Origin: Spirogloea muscicola
Taxonomy: Eukaryota; Streptophyta; Zygnematophyceae; Spirogloeales; Spirogloeaceae
NCBI GenBank assembly: GCA_009602725.1
Contig: WELB01000219.1
Location: forward strand, 101,278-152,160
Length of the DNA stretch: 50,883 nt
Direction: 5' to 3'
Below are positions 1 to 10,282 of the stretch, in pieces. The notes beneath the pieces are model-generated. The model was not told where the DNA came from. It worked only from the letters and a program-made list of their open reading frames with translations, and ran no database searches. Position numbers and translations under genes: made by a program. Numbering within the stretch: the stretch's first letter is position 1; each line of letters starts with the position of its first letter.

Positions 1-225
1 CCGGCAGAGCCCTCGCTGCTGCCTCTGGCTCTGGCCAGGGGACCCACTTCCAGGAGCCCAGCATCTCTGATCTGCGGCTGCTTAGCAGGGGTTACTGAGT
101 GTCTCGTAGCAGCTTTGTTTCTGTTACTTAGCGCTTCCCCTGGCCCCCTTCTCGTACTCTGTTCATTCTTTTTCGGGCTGGTTGTTCCAGCCCCTATTCT
201 CAATGGGCGAGCACTTTCTTCTTTG
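1..225 (+). mobile_element. LINE-like retrotransposon 3' end (ORF C-terminus plus 3' UTR)
   Basis: The window opens inside the last codons of a retrotransposon ORF. The translation to base 97 ends in SISDLRLLSRGY and a TGA stop. The same C-terminus recurs at 2213-2283, 27395-27690 and, on the other strand, at 2040-2100, 3905-4345 and 26685-26930. Bases 98-225 are the 3' UTR: a conserved block, a hairpin of GGGCTGG and CCAGCCCC arms around 179-196, then CAATGGGCGAGCACTTTCTT. The element is truncated by the window edge. It is non-autonomous here. Confidence 0.75.
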
Positions 226-779
226 CCGGGGCTCCCTCGGGGGCGGCGGGGCCTCGGGCGGGCGCCGCCACCCCCAACCCCGGACTAGTGCCGCCCCGCG
301 CTCCTCCACCCTCGTCTCGACGCCCGTCCGCCCCAACGAATCCAAGTGGGGCCCCTTCCCACCACAAAAGCCCGCCATCGCCACCGACCCCCCCCCCGGG
401 CAGCGACGCCACGTGGCGAGAGGAGGCCACATCTTCACGCCTATCGCGTGCTTGCCGCCGGCACGTGGCGCGTCCTATCAGGGGCGCACGTCGGCCGGCG
501 TGGGCCCCGCGAAGTCGAGCGCCTCCGGGGGGCCCTCGTGCCACACCTGGGGCGATTCGATCTGGCCCCCCCATCTGGCCCCCAACTGTGGCACCCTGAC
601 AAGCACTGGTGGGCAACCCCGCCTCCGACGGCTCATTCCACTGGCCGCGAAGAGCCCGCTGACGAGGACCGGACAAGCACTCGACAAGGATGAGCAAACA
701 AGGACGCCGCCGACGATCGTCGGATACGATTTCATCCCCGTTGCCAGAAACACAACCTTTGCCACTGTCGTGTAGTCCT
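226..779. other. GC-rich stretch without a recognised gene
   Basis: Open frames run on both strands because the region is very GC-rich, but none shows a recognisable domain, and splice or start signals are not convincing. It lies between two retrotransposon 3' ends, so it is probably internal or target DNA of decayed elements. No function is assigned. Confidence 0.4.
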
Positions 780-1075
780 TCCTCGGCATCTTTTCGTTTT
801 CTGGCTTTGGATATTGTCCCTTCTTTCTGGGCTGCTTTTGCCAGCCCCTCTTCTCTACGGGCGAGCACTTTCTTCTTTTGCCACTGCGCCGGATGACGAC
901 AGCGCGAGCTGTCTTTGGCTGGGACTAAAAAGAGGAAAGGACTGAGCCCCTTGTTCCTTTCCAATTACTGAGTGCTTCTTAGCTGCTTAGTTTCTTGTTG
1001 TGCTTGCTTTTCTTAGTACTTCCCCTGGTTTTCTCCAGCCCCTATCCTCAATGGGCGAGCCCTTCTTCTTTTCTT
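780..1075 (+). mobile_element. Two tandem truncated retrotransposon 3' UTR fragments
   Basis: Bases 800-877 carry a 3' UTR variant whose hairpin is followed by ACGGGCGAGCACTTTCTTC; its upstream block resembles 47015-47100. Bases 966-1075 hold a second fragment, beginning with the ORF-end sequence ACTGAGTGCTTCTTAGCTGC and ending at CAATGGGCGAGCCCTTCTTC. Both end in CTTC-type tails, like the other copies in the window. Confidence 0.6.
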
Positions 1076-1289
1076 GCTCAGTTTCGCTTGAGAGAAGACG
1101 GAAGAGAGGGGAGAAAAGATTCATCATTCTTTTTTGGGCTGGCATTTCCAGCCTCTATTCTCAGCCAGTATAGCAGCCCAAGTCAGAACAGCAGCTACCT
1201 TGCAGCAAGCCAAGCCAAACATTGAAGATATCAAGAGTAAGACAGCTTGGCATTCCTTAGCCCAACTTCAAAGCCGACATTGACATGAC

Positions 1290-1385
1290 ATGGTAGTCAT
1301 TGAGAAGGCACCAGCTTCAAGAAAGTGCCCGCCCATTGAGAAGAGGGGCTGGCAAAGCCAACCCAAAAAGAATGGACAATGTGCT
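1290..1385 (-). mobile_element. Retrotransposon 3' UTR hairpin fragment (minus)
   Basis: Bases 1319-1380 contain GAAAGTGCCCGCCCATTGAG followed by the paired arms GGGGCTGG and CCAACCC, which is the reverse complement of the conserved 3' end. The near-identical variant at 26200-26262 shows it to be a dispersed, 5'-truncated copy. Confidence 0.6.
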
Positions 1386-1796
1386 TCAAGGTGCAAAACG
1401 AAGGGAAGGCCAGAGACGGAGATGTCATTCTCAGTATTCACTGAGACATGGGCAACTTGCGAGCAAGACTGCAGTTTGCGGCTCATGTGCAGATCGCTTC
1501 ATGGTGTGGTGGCGCAGAACGGCAAGGAAGATTGTCTAATTGTGTTGGGCTAGCCTACAGCCATTCTCCCATGGAAGCTTCTGCTCACTTTCTTTTTCCT
1601 CTTTCCTTGATACGCGCCAACAGTTTCACGTGCGTTTCGCTCCGGGCGGGCCACTTCCAGCCGACGGCCTCGGTGAAACGCGCATTCCAGTTCTGCCTGT
1701 CGACCGAGCTGCCTGGACCGACCGGCCTGATCTCCCCACGTCAGAGGGAGAAAAGGTTGGTCGGACACAGGGGCAATAGTGGGGCCCTCGAGAAGC

Positions 1797-2110
1797 AAGT
1801 GCCCGCCCATAGAGAAGAGGGGCTGGCAAAGCCAACCCCCTCGAGAAAGACTTCCGGCTTCAACTTGCGGCGGCATCGGGGTAGTTGTCAGGCACGTGAT
1901 GCCCCACCCTGATCAGAAGAAAGTGCTCGCCCATTGAGAATAGGGGCTGGAACAACCAGCCCGAAAAAGAATGCACAGAGTACGAGAAGGGGGCCAGGGG
2001 AAGCGCTAAGTAACAAAAACAAAGCTGCTACGAGACACTCAGTAACCCCTGCTAAGCAGCCGCAGATCAGAGATGCTGGGCTCCTCAGAAGGGGGCTGGG
2101 ATCAGAAGGG
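1797..2110 (-). mobile_element. Retrotransposon tail and extra 3' UTR fragment (minus)
   Basis: On the minus strand, about 2100-2040 encodes the element C-terminus ending SISDLRLLSRGY-stop. The 3' UTR follows down to about 1918, ending in the hairpin and the GAAAGTGCTCGCCCATTGAG complement. A second, shorter 3' end fragment lies at 1797-1845. The two fragments have the same orientation, as expected for nested 5'-truncated insertions. Confidence 0.65.
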
Positions 2111-2204
2111 GCGTGAACAGGGCCGCCAGCCAAGCGTCCAATCAGGCAAGACAGATTCGGCGGTCGGCACCCCACCACTTCAATGACGTGTCGGGCTGGA
2201 ACGA

Positions 2205-2440
2205 TCAAGACTGGCTCTGGCCAGGGGACCCACTTCCAGGAGCCTAGCATCTCTGATCTGCGGCTGCTTAGCAGGGGTTACTGAGTGACTCGTAGCTGCT
2301 TCGTTTCTTTGTGTGCTTGTTTTCCTTTACGAGAAGGGGGCCAGGGGAAGCGCTAAGGCCCCCTTCTCGTACTCTGTTCATTCTTTTTTGGGCTGGCTTT
2401 TCCAGCCCCTATCCCCAATGGGCGAGCACTTTCTTCTCGA
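2205..2440 (+). mobile_element. Retrotransposon 3' end with internal foldback
   Basis: Bases 2213-2283 encode the C-terminus ending SISDLRLLSRGY-stop. The 3' UTR continues to the hairpin near 2390-2412 and CAATGGGCGAGCACTTTCTT, ending near 2436. Inside the UTR a segment is inverted relative to every other copy, giving the palindrome at 2328-2371. Confidence 0.7.
2328..2371. repeat. Perfect 15-bp inverted repeat inside a retrotransposon 3' UTR
   Basis: The arms TACGAGAAGGGGGCC (2328-2342) and GGCCCCCTTCTCGTA (2357-2371) flank a 14-base loop. In other copies the loop and one arm occur only once, in the opposite orientation. This copy therefore arose by a local foldback or inversion. Confidence 0.85.
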
Positions 2441-2588
2441 AAAACTGGCGCAGGCGGCCGCGGCTCCACCCCGCGGCCCGCATTCAGTGCGGGCCGTACA
2501 TGCCGCCGCCCACTTGGCCGCGCACGACGCGGCGGGCCCGCCAGCCTCGCCGCCGTCTCCGGCGCCATCAGCGGCCGCCTCAGACGGA

Positions 2589-3365
2589 AGGCGCGCGCGG
2601 TGCGTATGACTATGAAAAGGGAGCCCATTTGAGCCTTAACAATGTCCTGGTGACGGGGCAATAAGCTCGGTAGAGGGCGTTAGCTGTGATTGGCCAGCCC
2701 CAGGAAAATGAGAAAAGGGGGCCTCCATTGCACCACGAGTGAGCACATGCAGATCCGACAAGTCGCCTTGACCGCGCCAGCTCGCACTGCCGCCCTGGGC
2801 CCTTCCCACGCGCCGCCGCCGCCCAACACCTCGTGGACCCCGCACCCCAGCTTGTACTACGGACCGTGGCCGCCGCCTTGATGCACGCCGACTTTGTACC
2901 CTCGCTCCCCCAGCTTCCGGACGTGGCCCATCCGCGGCCCCCCCTCAGTGGCATTCATTGGTGGGGCCCGACCGTACGAGCGGCTCTTCCTTGCCGAGTG
3001 GCAAGGGCAAATTGTACAGGAGACCTACCTCGAGCCTAGGACGGCGGCCAACGGAGATAGGAGCAGGAGCGCGGTGCACATGTCAGGGGGCCATGCCGAG
3101 CCACTGTTCATGCGCGAGGCGTGCGAAGAGGGATGGGGCTAAGAAACCGGATCCTCTCGGCTGCCAGGGGCAAATGGGAGAAAATTTTCTGGAAGGGGTG
3201 ATAGCCGTGAAAGGCCAGCCCAGAGAGTACGGAGGGCTAAGGTCACGAGGCGAAAGCACAGATGGAAGGTGAGCCCGAGCGCAGTGGTCCGAGAAGCGGT
3301 GATCCGAAAACGTTTTGCAAAAGCTAGGCGATGGCTGTGGATGGCCAGCCCTTACGGACTGAACA
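2589..3365 (-). mobile_element. Cluster of short retroelement 3' fragments
   Basis: 2589-2640 is a partial copy of the GCGCGCGGTGCG-ATGA element seen complete at 7256-7366. 2680-2715, 3195-3240 and 3330-3365 carry the complement of the variant hairpin (TAGC or GGCTGTGA followed by GGCCAGCCC). The DNA between them (2720-3180) is GC-rich and has no recognisable gene. Boundaries are approximate. Confidence 0.45.
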
Positions 3366-3777
3366 GATTGAGAGGTGCCCGAAAGCATTTGGAGAGCCGG
3401 GCCAGGTGGTAGCGCAACCGAGAACCAGCGCTGTTGCCAGAGACTGAATTCACAAGGAGGCAGAGCCCAAAGCAAATGAACAAGTTCCAGGATACATTCC
3501 TACAACAAAGTGCAAACCACTTAGCAAGCCCAAGTGGCCACTCAGTGAATCCTAGTCAACAGCCGCAGGTCGCGGAAAGTAGTGGCAGGGTGAGCGTTGC
3601 CGCCGAAGATGAGGTAGAAGCCAAGGCACGGCCAGCAGGCAGATGCAAGGCGCACGTCAGTGATCGCTGCAGCAAAACGGGCAGATGCATGCGAAGACCA
3701 GAGAGCCCGTGGCTGCGCACCTTGCTGCCCCTGCCATTGGGCTACTACTCGTTGCACGAGCCTCTGGAGCGAGAGAA

Positions 3778-4345
3778 GGGCTCGCCGATTGAGGAAGGGG
3801 GCTGGAAAAAGCCAGCCCAACAAGAATGAACGAAGTACGAGAAGGGGCCAGGGAAAGCACTAAGAAAAAAGAGCACAAGAAGACATTAAGCAGCTAAGAA
3901 GCACTTAGTAACCCCTGCTAAGCAGCCTTAGGTCAGAGAGACTGGGTTCCTGGAAGCGGGTCCCCTGGCCAGAGCCAGAGGCAGCAGCGAGGGCTCTGCC
4001 GGCACGCAGGTGCAGCTTGCGGGCAATAGACCTCTGCAGCGAGACGGCCAAGCACATGCGGTAAACCTGCGCTAGTGACCCAGCTGCATGGAAGTTGACC
4101 TGCTCCTCATGGAAGCGGCGGACAACGGCGTGGCGTGAGAGCTGGTTGAGCAGCTCGAGCCACCGAGCGCCCAGCGCCCCGTGCGTATCAATGGCGAGCG
4201 GGAAGAACTCGTCTCCCGCGGGTGATCTGCATATTTGAGCTCCTTGGCCCGAGCGGCGCAGTCTACTGCGTACTCAGCCTTGACGGCATACTGGGCTGGG
4301 TGTGAGCGGGTATAGGTCAGTGGTCTGGAGGGGGTCAAAGCCACC
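3778..4345 (-). mobile_element. LINE-like retrotransposon tail: C-terminal coding remnant and 3' UTR
   Basis: Read on the minus strand from about 4345, the translation resembles the larger copy at 25632-26553: a KELKYADHP motif, then AAGSLAQVYRM-type and ALAAASGSGQGTRF-type blocks, ending LRLLSRGY and a stop at 3905-3907. The upstream part needs frame changes, so it is decayed. The 3' UTR with the GGGCTGG hairpin runs to about 3778. The element is strongly 5'-truncated. Confidence 0.7.
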
Positions 4346-4369
4346 AAGCCGCAAAATTATGGCTGTCAA

Positions 4370-5240
4370 AGGCCTGCCTACAAGAAAGAGCTATTTCAGG
4401 CATTGCAAGGCATTGGCTGTGAGAGGCCAGCCCAAAGGGATGAACGAAGTCTGAAAGGGCCGACAGAATGTCCCAGAAGCTCCCTCGGACGCTCATTGCC
4501 AGTGGGACAAACTCATCCCGTACTGTAATCGGCACACTTGGGGTTATTACCCAGCGCGGTGGGTATTCACGATCGCGTGCCCTCCTGCTGCGACTGAGGG
4601 GTCTGAGTTGCTGTGATTGAAAGAGACTTGCGTGAGACATTGGCAGTGATGTGTGAGCCACCTTCAGGCCCTTGATGACAATCACTCGAGTGGGCCTTGT
4701 GTCGGGTCCGTCGGCCCATTGATGGCCATGACGGATGCATTTCCTATTGACCTGCTTACTCAGCCTGCCTCCTGGAAGTCCTCCGAGCGCACCGTCCCTT
4801 AAGGCTACACAAAAGCCCTAGGCTAAGAAGAGCAAAGGTATCAGGCGAAAGTAGTGCTGAATGGGGACTGTGGTGACCACGAGTGAGCACATACAGATCT
4901 CAGGCTAACCTGGGGAGCCGGAGCACCGCCACAGCGGCAGTGGCCTGGCTTAGTGCGCGCCCAGCATGCTGATGACTCGCCAAAGTCTGGGAGCCCTGAA
5001 AAATATCAAGAGCTGCATGCTGTCAACTCAATCAAGGCCTGCGGGATGCTAGCATAATGCCCCCTCGAGTACGATTGCGCGCCGTCATGCAGCTGAGGCA
5101 GACGCTGGAGGCGGTGACCATTTTGTACTGTAAACGCCGTAGAAGTGTGTAGCGCATGGATAGAAGAAGAGAAGACTGTTCCAGTGGAGGGCGACGTCTG
5201 TGATTGACCAGCCCAGAGATGAATGAATACGTCCGAAGGG
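4370..5240 (-). mobile_element. Scattered minus-strand hairpin fragments, otherwise no gene
   Basis: 4410-4460 and 5193-5240 carry GGCTGTGAGAGGCCAGCCC-like and GTGATTGACCAGCCC-like sequences, complements of the retrotransposon 3' hairpin. Around 4870-4900 is a DLYVLTRG-type remnant of an element C-terminus (minus strand). I see no gene in the intervening DNA. Confidence 0.4.
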
Positions 5241-5261
5241 GCCAGAAATAGATTAGGTCTC

Positions 5262-5625
5262 CCGGGGATGGTCCTTGCAGCGGCCCGCCGCCTCGGGCAG
5301 CAAGGCGAGCAGCCCGGCTTCCATGTCGCCGGGTCCCTCGCTCAAGTCTTCCAAATGCGTTTGGCCATCTCGATGCAGCGGTCCCTTGCCTTCGCGATTC
5401 ACTTGCGCGCAGGCCGAGCTTTGGCGGCGGCCTCCGGCTTCCGCCAGGGCAACGTTTTTCCGCCGGCTAGCTACTCAGACTTGCAACTCCTGACTAGAGG
5501 TTACTGAGCGTTCCCTGGCTGATGTCTTAGTCCTAGTCCTTTGCACTCCGGCTCCTTCAGACCTTGTCCATTCTTTTGGGCTGGCCTTTCCCAGCCACCA
5601 GTCAATCTGGCCGCGCTTTCTTCTT
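5262..5625 (+). mobile_element. LINE-like tail, second 3' UTR family (plus)
   Basis: The translation to 5507 contains AARRLGQQGEQPGFHVAGSL, an ALAAASGFRQGNVFPPASY block and the terminal YSDLQLLTRGY-stop. It closely parallels the minus-strand copy at 25632-25870. The 3' UTR (5508-5625) has the GGGCTGGCC/CCAGCC hairpin followed by CACCAGTCAATCTGGCCGCG and a CTTTCTTCTTC end. This 3' family differs from the one at 1-225 only downstream of the hairpin. Confidence 0.75.
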
Positions 5626-5721
5626 CCTTGAGGGTACCGCTCCTTCCGGTCCTTCGCATCGGTTGTTGCCGCCCAGGAACAGTTGTCAAGGGCGAGATAG
5701 CGTCGATGAGTAAGGGGAGCA

Positions 5722-5890
5722 AGCGCGGCCAGATTAACTGGTGGCTGGGAGAGGCCAGCCCAAAAGAATGGACAAGGTCTGAAGGAGTCGGAGTGCTAAG
5801 GACTGAGACAGCAGTAAGCGAACTCTCAGTAACCTCTCGTCAGTAGATGCAAGTCTGAGTAGCTAGCAGGCGGAAAGACGTCGCCCGTAA
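5722..5890 (-). mobile_element. Inverted copy of the neighbouring retrotransposon 3' end
   Basis: The minus strand shows the last codons of the same ORF family (near 5870-5840) and its 3' UTR with hairpin down to about 5722. Together with 5262-5625 it forms an inverted pair separated by about 100 bp, with tails facing each other. Confidence 0.65.
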
Positions 5891-6016
5891 GGGGAGGAGG
5901 TCGTGAGCGACCGTTCGCCGCCAACTACATGCGCACAGCGGGAGATGTGCGCTGCCAGCTCCGCCCATTGCTTTCTACGCTCTTCTGGCTCGCACTGCGC
6001 CAAGCCAAGGAGAAGT

Positions 6017-6110
6017 GAGAAGGCGCACGGTGCGCATGAAATGAAAGGGTGGCCAATTCAACCCAACACCTTCTTCAGGCAAAAACCAGTGCAAATAAGT
6101 AGTGCAAGCT
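6017..6110 (-). repeat. Recurrent ~100-bp element D, copy 1
   Basis: Contains GGCGCACGGTGCGCATGAAA followed by a GGCCAATTCAA block and a TTCAGGCA block. The same order of blocks recurs at 7256-7366, 13276-13385, 27283-27385 and, inverted, 47115-47222, with partial copies at 2589-2640 and 16050-16090. Read on the minus strand the unit ends in a GC-rich palindrome-like sequence and CTTC, like the LINE 3' ends. Confidence 0.7.
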
Positions 6111-6177
6111 AAGCTGAGGAGCCAGAGCACCACCACGCAAGCCATTAGCGGACGGGGTAGAATGGGAGAGGAGGAAA

Positions 6178-6305
6178 AATAGTGTGTATTAGATGATGGA
6201 GGGCCTGTGTGGCCAAGTACAAAGGTAAGCACATTAACGAATGGACATCACCAGCTGCTAAGCTGACCCGCTCAGTAACCACGAGTCACCACATAGAGGA
6301 GTGAG
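6178..6305 (-). repeat. Repeat E, copy 1 (second copy 8033-8157)
   Basis: Shares with 8033-8157 the order GTGTATTA, GGCC(A)TGTGTGGCCAAGTAC, AAGCACATTRACRAAT and GCTAAGCTGACCCGCTCAGT. On the minus strand it begins at a YVVTRGY-stop or YVLTHGY-stop remnant, so it is probably the 3' UTR of another LINE-like family. Confidence 0.6.
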
Positions 6306-6369
6306 AGGCAGCAGCAGTGGCAGGAAGGACGATGGGTAGGAAAAGGAGGGCTGGAGGTCCCACAGAGCG

Positions 6370-6715
6370 AGAATGCGGCTGCTGATATTAAAGAATCGGC
6401 TGTAAAGTGCCAGCCAGATGCATACAGGTGTTCATGACGGAGCCAAAGGCTAGGCATTCAGGGCGCCCTCAATACCCCCGTGGCAGCAGTAGGAAGTCAG
6501 ATGAGCTGAGGGGAGGGAGAGCAACCCCGCTGCGCAAACCAGAGGCTGCTGCAAGGACGCGACCAGCCCGGCGATGCAAAGCAATCGCCTGGGACCGCTG
6601 TAGGCACATTGACAAACGCATTCGGTGGCAGGACACAAGACCCAAAGGCACCGAGCCACCAGGAAAGCGGCTGCTGATATAGACAATCGGCTGTAAACTG
6701 CCAGCCGGGAAGGGC
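6370..6715 (-). mobile_element. LINE-like tail, third family (minus)
   Basis: The minus strand encodes a C-terminus with FPGGSVPLGLVSCHRMRLSM, an HRRAGRVLAAASGLRSG block and the end SSDFLLLPRGY-stop at about 6469. It is followed by a 3' UTR with the variant hairpin CTGGCACTTTACAGCC. The near-identical copy at 14712-15010 defines the family. Ends are approximate. Confidence 0.7.
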
Positions 6716-6739
6716 TGCACCCTGTTCCCGGCGCCGCTG

Positions 6740-7880
6740 GTCAGCTTGAGAGGCCAGCAGCGAGGGGGAGCCGTGCCGCAGGGAGCCATGTCGACTCGGC
6801 CTGCGCCGCTTCTGGAGCTGCTAGAGGAGTGGGGACAGCAGCAGTGGCAGGAAGGAAGGCGGGTGGGGGAAAGGAGGGCCAGAGGTGCCACAGAGCGGGG
6901 GGAGCCGTGCCGATGGGGGCCATGTCGACTCGACCTGCGCCGCTTCTGGAGCTGCTAGCGGAGAGGGAGGCAGCAGCAGTGGCAGGATAGATGGCGGGCG
7001 AGGGAAAAGAAAGCCGGAGTTGCCACAGAGCGGGAAAAGCCGTGCCGATGGGGGCCATGTCGACTCGACCCGCTTCTGGAGCTACTAGAGGAGTAGGAGG
7101 CAGCAGCAGTGGCAGGAAGGAAGGCAAGTGGGGGAAAGGAAAGCCGGAGGTGCCACAGAGCGGGGGCAGCCGTGCCGATGGGGGCCATGTTGACTCGACC
7201 TGCGCCGCTTTTGGAGCTGCTAGAGGAGTGGGAGGCAGCAGCAGTGGCAGGAAAAGAGAAGGCGCGCGGGACACATGAAATGAAATGGAGGCCAATTCAA
7301 GCCGATACATTGTTCAGGCAGAGTTAAGGGCAAAGTAAATAGGGCTACATAATACGGAGGAAGGCGGGTAGGGGAAAGGAGGGCTGGAGGTGCCGCAGAG
7401 CGGGGGGAGCCGTGCCCATGGGGGCCGCCATGTCGACTCGACCTGCGCCGCTTCTGGAGCTGCTAGAGGAGTGGGGGACAGCAGCAGTGGCAGGAAGGAT
7501 GGTGGGTGGGGGGAAGGAGGGCTGGAGGTGCCACAGAGCGGGGGGAGCCGTGCCGATGGGGGCCATGTCGACTCGACCTGCGCCACTTCTGGAGCTGCTA
7601 GAGGAGTGGGAGGCAGCAGCAGTGGCAGGAAGGAAGGCGGGTGGGGAAAGGAGGGCCAGAGGTGCCACAGAGCGGGGGAAGCCGTGCCGATGGGGGCCAT
7701 GTCGACTCGACCTGCGCCGCATCTGGAGCTGCTAGAGGAGTGGTAGGCAGCAGCCGTGGCAGGAAAGATGGCGGGTGGGGGAAAGGAGAGCCGGAGGTGC
7801 CACAGAGCGGGGGAAGCCGTGTCGCTGGGGGCCTTGTCGACTCGACCTGCGCCGCTTCTGGAGCTCGCTCGTACTCACGC
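6740..7880. repeat. 135-bp minisatellite, about eight units
   Basis: Units recur with the landmark CCATGTCGACTCGACCTGCG near 6787, 6921, 7056, 7187, 7428, 7565, 7700 and 7835, spaced about 130-137 bp except where element D interrupts at 7256-7366. Each unit also carries GCAGCAGCAGTGGCAGGAAG and CTGGAGCTGCTAGAGGAGTG. The period is a multiple of three, so long repetitive open frames appear on both strands; I do not regard these as genes without other support. Confidence 0.9.
7256..7366 (-). mobile_element. Element D, copy 2, inserted in the minisatellite
   Basis: The fullest copy of the ~100-bp element: GCGCGCGGGACACATGAAAT, the GGCCAATTCAAGCCGATACA block, TTCAGGCAG, and GGGCTACATAATACGGA. It lies between two units of the 135-bp array and doubles the local spacing, which shows it inserted after the array formed. 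Confidence 0.75.
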
Positions 7881-8032
7881 CGTCGCTGGAGGAGGGGGGT
7901 GGACGGCTGTCCGGAAGGCTTCGTCCGTCTCGGATATAAGCTGCAGATTGGACTCGGAAGCGGCCTTATCCACCTCGACCATGTAGCGGGCCTGGGCGCG
8001 CCGGTCGGGGGTGCGCAAGGTGCACAATGAAA

Positions 8033-8157
8033 GACGTGTGTATTAAGAGATGGGGAGGCCATGTGTGGCCAAGTACGAAGGCAAGCACATTGACAAATTT
8101 ACGTCACCTGCTGCTAAGCTGACCCGCTCAGTAACCATGAGTCAGCACATAGAGGTC
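8033..8157 (-). repeat. Repeat E, copy 2
   Basis: Second copy of the 6178-6305 repeat. The minus strand just upstream ends SVSDLYVLTHGY-stop (stop at 8128-8130), matching the C-terminal signature of the LINE-like ORFs. Confidence 0.6.
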
Positions 8158-8159
8158 GC

Positions 8160-10282
8160 TAACTGATGCTCGAATCACGTGCACAATGGGGACTGCTCGC
8201 TTTACTGGGACGTGTATTGCACAGCAGCAGTGCGCGCGTACAGTTCTGCCTGGAAGGGCAGTGTGCCGGACTTCAGTGCTACTGCCACCTGCTCCATAGC
8301 TCGACAACCATGTAGGCTGAAGCGCTGGGAGACAGGAGCGGCGCCTTGCACCTATCTGCCAGAGATGCGCCGCCCTGTATGCACGCAAAAAGCAGTCAAC
8401 AATCCAGACCACCTCAGCTCATGCATAGAGAGGCCTGGTGCAGAGCAGCAAGTGTTGAGAATAATTTGTGTTGGACAAGGGCTGCCACGCTTGCCATGAC
8501 GCTCGCGTCGAATGTAAAATTCGCCGCCTGCGCTGTTGGAGAGGAAGAGGTAGCCCGAACGAGGAACTGCGGGGGCTCTTATGCTTTTGTTGAGCGTTAG
8601 CTGCATGTCCTCCAGCTCGGTGAGGTGGGCAACAGAAGTCAAGAGAAGTCAGTGTACAAGGCTGCAGAGGAGCAGGGACGCCGCACCTTCACAGCCAGCT
8701 GTCTGGAGCAATGACAGAGCGCCACAGTCTTTAAGATGGAGGCATATGACTTGGTGAGCCTGCCGTCAGTCTACAGAGGCAGGCAACCCTTGCAAATAAG
8801 AAAGCCTCTATCACCTTGTCTTCCTCACGTAATGCCACCTCTCAGAAGTAGTTGTGATTGCGGGCCCTAATGGCACGTCGCACACCCTTCCAAGTGAAGT
8901 GGCTGGCTTTAACTCCGCACTAACGACAGCACTAACGACAGCCGACAGGGGTTGACTGGAAGCTGCGATTGCGATCCAGTCTGCTTATGAACGAGCTCCC
9001 AAGCTAACTTCACTTAAGTATAGGTGACTGGGGCGAGCTTGAGTTGGTTGCACGGCTTCTGTTACCTGCCATCTGAGTATCACTTGTCTCCAGTGACCTG
9101 CGTGTACCGACTTGTAAGATTCAATGTCAGCAGCGGGCAGTGCCCCAAGCTTCAGAAGGTAAAACAAGGATGAGGACGCGCACTAGGCTGTAGTCAAACC
9201 TGGTGTCTGACTTCTCCATAGGTGCGCAGCTATTCTTCGATGGCACCAACCTCTGCACCTTGTATTCTCCTTGCTCTATTGCCATCAATTCCTCCCCCCC
9301 GTCCAGACTTACACGCACCCTTTTTTGACCCTACTGTGTGTTCTGAAACCTCCTGTAATCCTGAGCCCAAGCAGGCAAACGACTCCTTGCATGCTCATCT
9401 CCTGAGCAGTGCCTCATGGCACCCAGGTCTTACATTTGCCCAGGCTACTGTGCCTTTCCTTGCCGTTGACAAGCTTCTTGCGTAAGTAGGGACCTGAGGG
9501 AGCAAACCTTTCCTCGCCGTGTGCTTTTCCTGCTAAAGAGCTTGCAGGGGGACTGCTAGTGTGGAGCACGCGGCTTGAGCCTGCAGCTTCAGAGAAGAAC
9601 TGCCTCTTGGCGGCCCACCTGCTTGTCACAAGCTTGTCACAAGTCGACCTGAGGCTGGGAGAACTATGACCTCTCCCCTTGTCTAACCTACAAGGACCGG
9701 GAGTTACTTAGATGCAATCGTGATATTGCTGCTCTACTTCAAAGGATGGGTGCTGCGTTTGTACGACCAAGCAGCCTGCTGCAGGTCACTGCCCTGAGTC
9801 CATGCTTCATGCACCCTCTCGGCAGCTCCACGCTTGATTGAGGTTTTTCTTGACAACATTGATGTGACACCTCTGAAACCAGCTCTTCGCCGCCCCAAGG
9901 GTGCCTGCAACTTCACGACAAGGCAGCTGCCGGCAGTAGCAGCACACATGGGTGCAGGTGTGGGGACAAACGTAGAGCATGCTCGGCTGCGCTGGCTCAT
10001 CTAACCAATGCAGCCATTTGGCTCGTGTAAGGCAAGTGGACATACTTCCACGCCCGTTCAATGGCCAACTTGGCACTAGCTGAAAGCTGGCCCCGACAGC
10101 ATGTCTCCATCTTCAAGGCCGCAACTGGTTCTTTGGGTCTCAGCACGAATGTGACAGCAAGAATCTGTACAAGGGTTCTCGCCAGCTGGCTGAGTTTCTG
10201 GGCTGAGAGAGAGCAAGGTGCTCGCAATGACACCTGTGTTGCGACGGCTGCAGGCATATGAAAGAGCCAAGCTACCGCATTA
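8160..10282. other. No gene recognised
   Basis: Lower-GC DNA with only short unremarkable open frames on both strands. It lies downstream of the minus-strand WD40 gene, so its right end probably contains that gene's 3' UTR. A short direct duplication (GCACTAACGACA twice) occurs near 8920-8940. Confidence 0.5.

Noticed and set aside
200-964. 254-codon minus-strand frame
   Set aside because: It crosses two plus-strand retrotransposon 3' ends and has no recognisable domain.
6740-7880. Possible CRISPR array
   Set aside because: The repeat unit is 135 bp with no alternation of short repeats and unique spacers, in a eukaryotic context with no cas genes. It is a minisatellite.
6469-8062. Repetitive protein genes on the minus strand across the minisatellite
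   Set aside because: The open frames exist in several frames and both strands because 135 is divisible by three; no start, splice or domain evidence singles one out.
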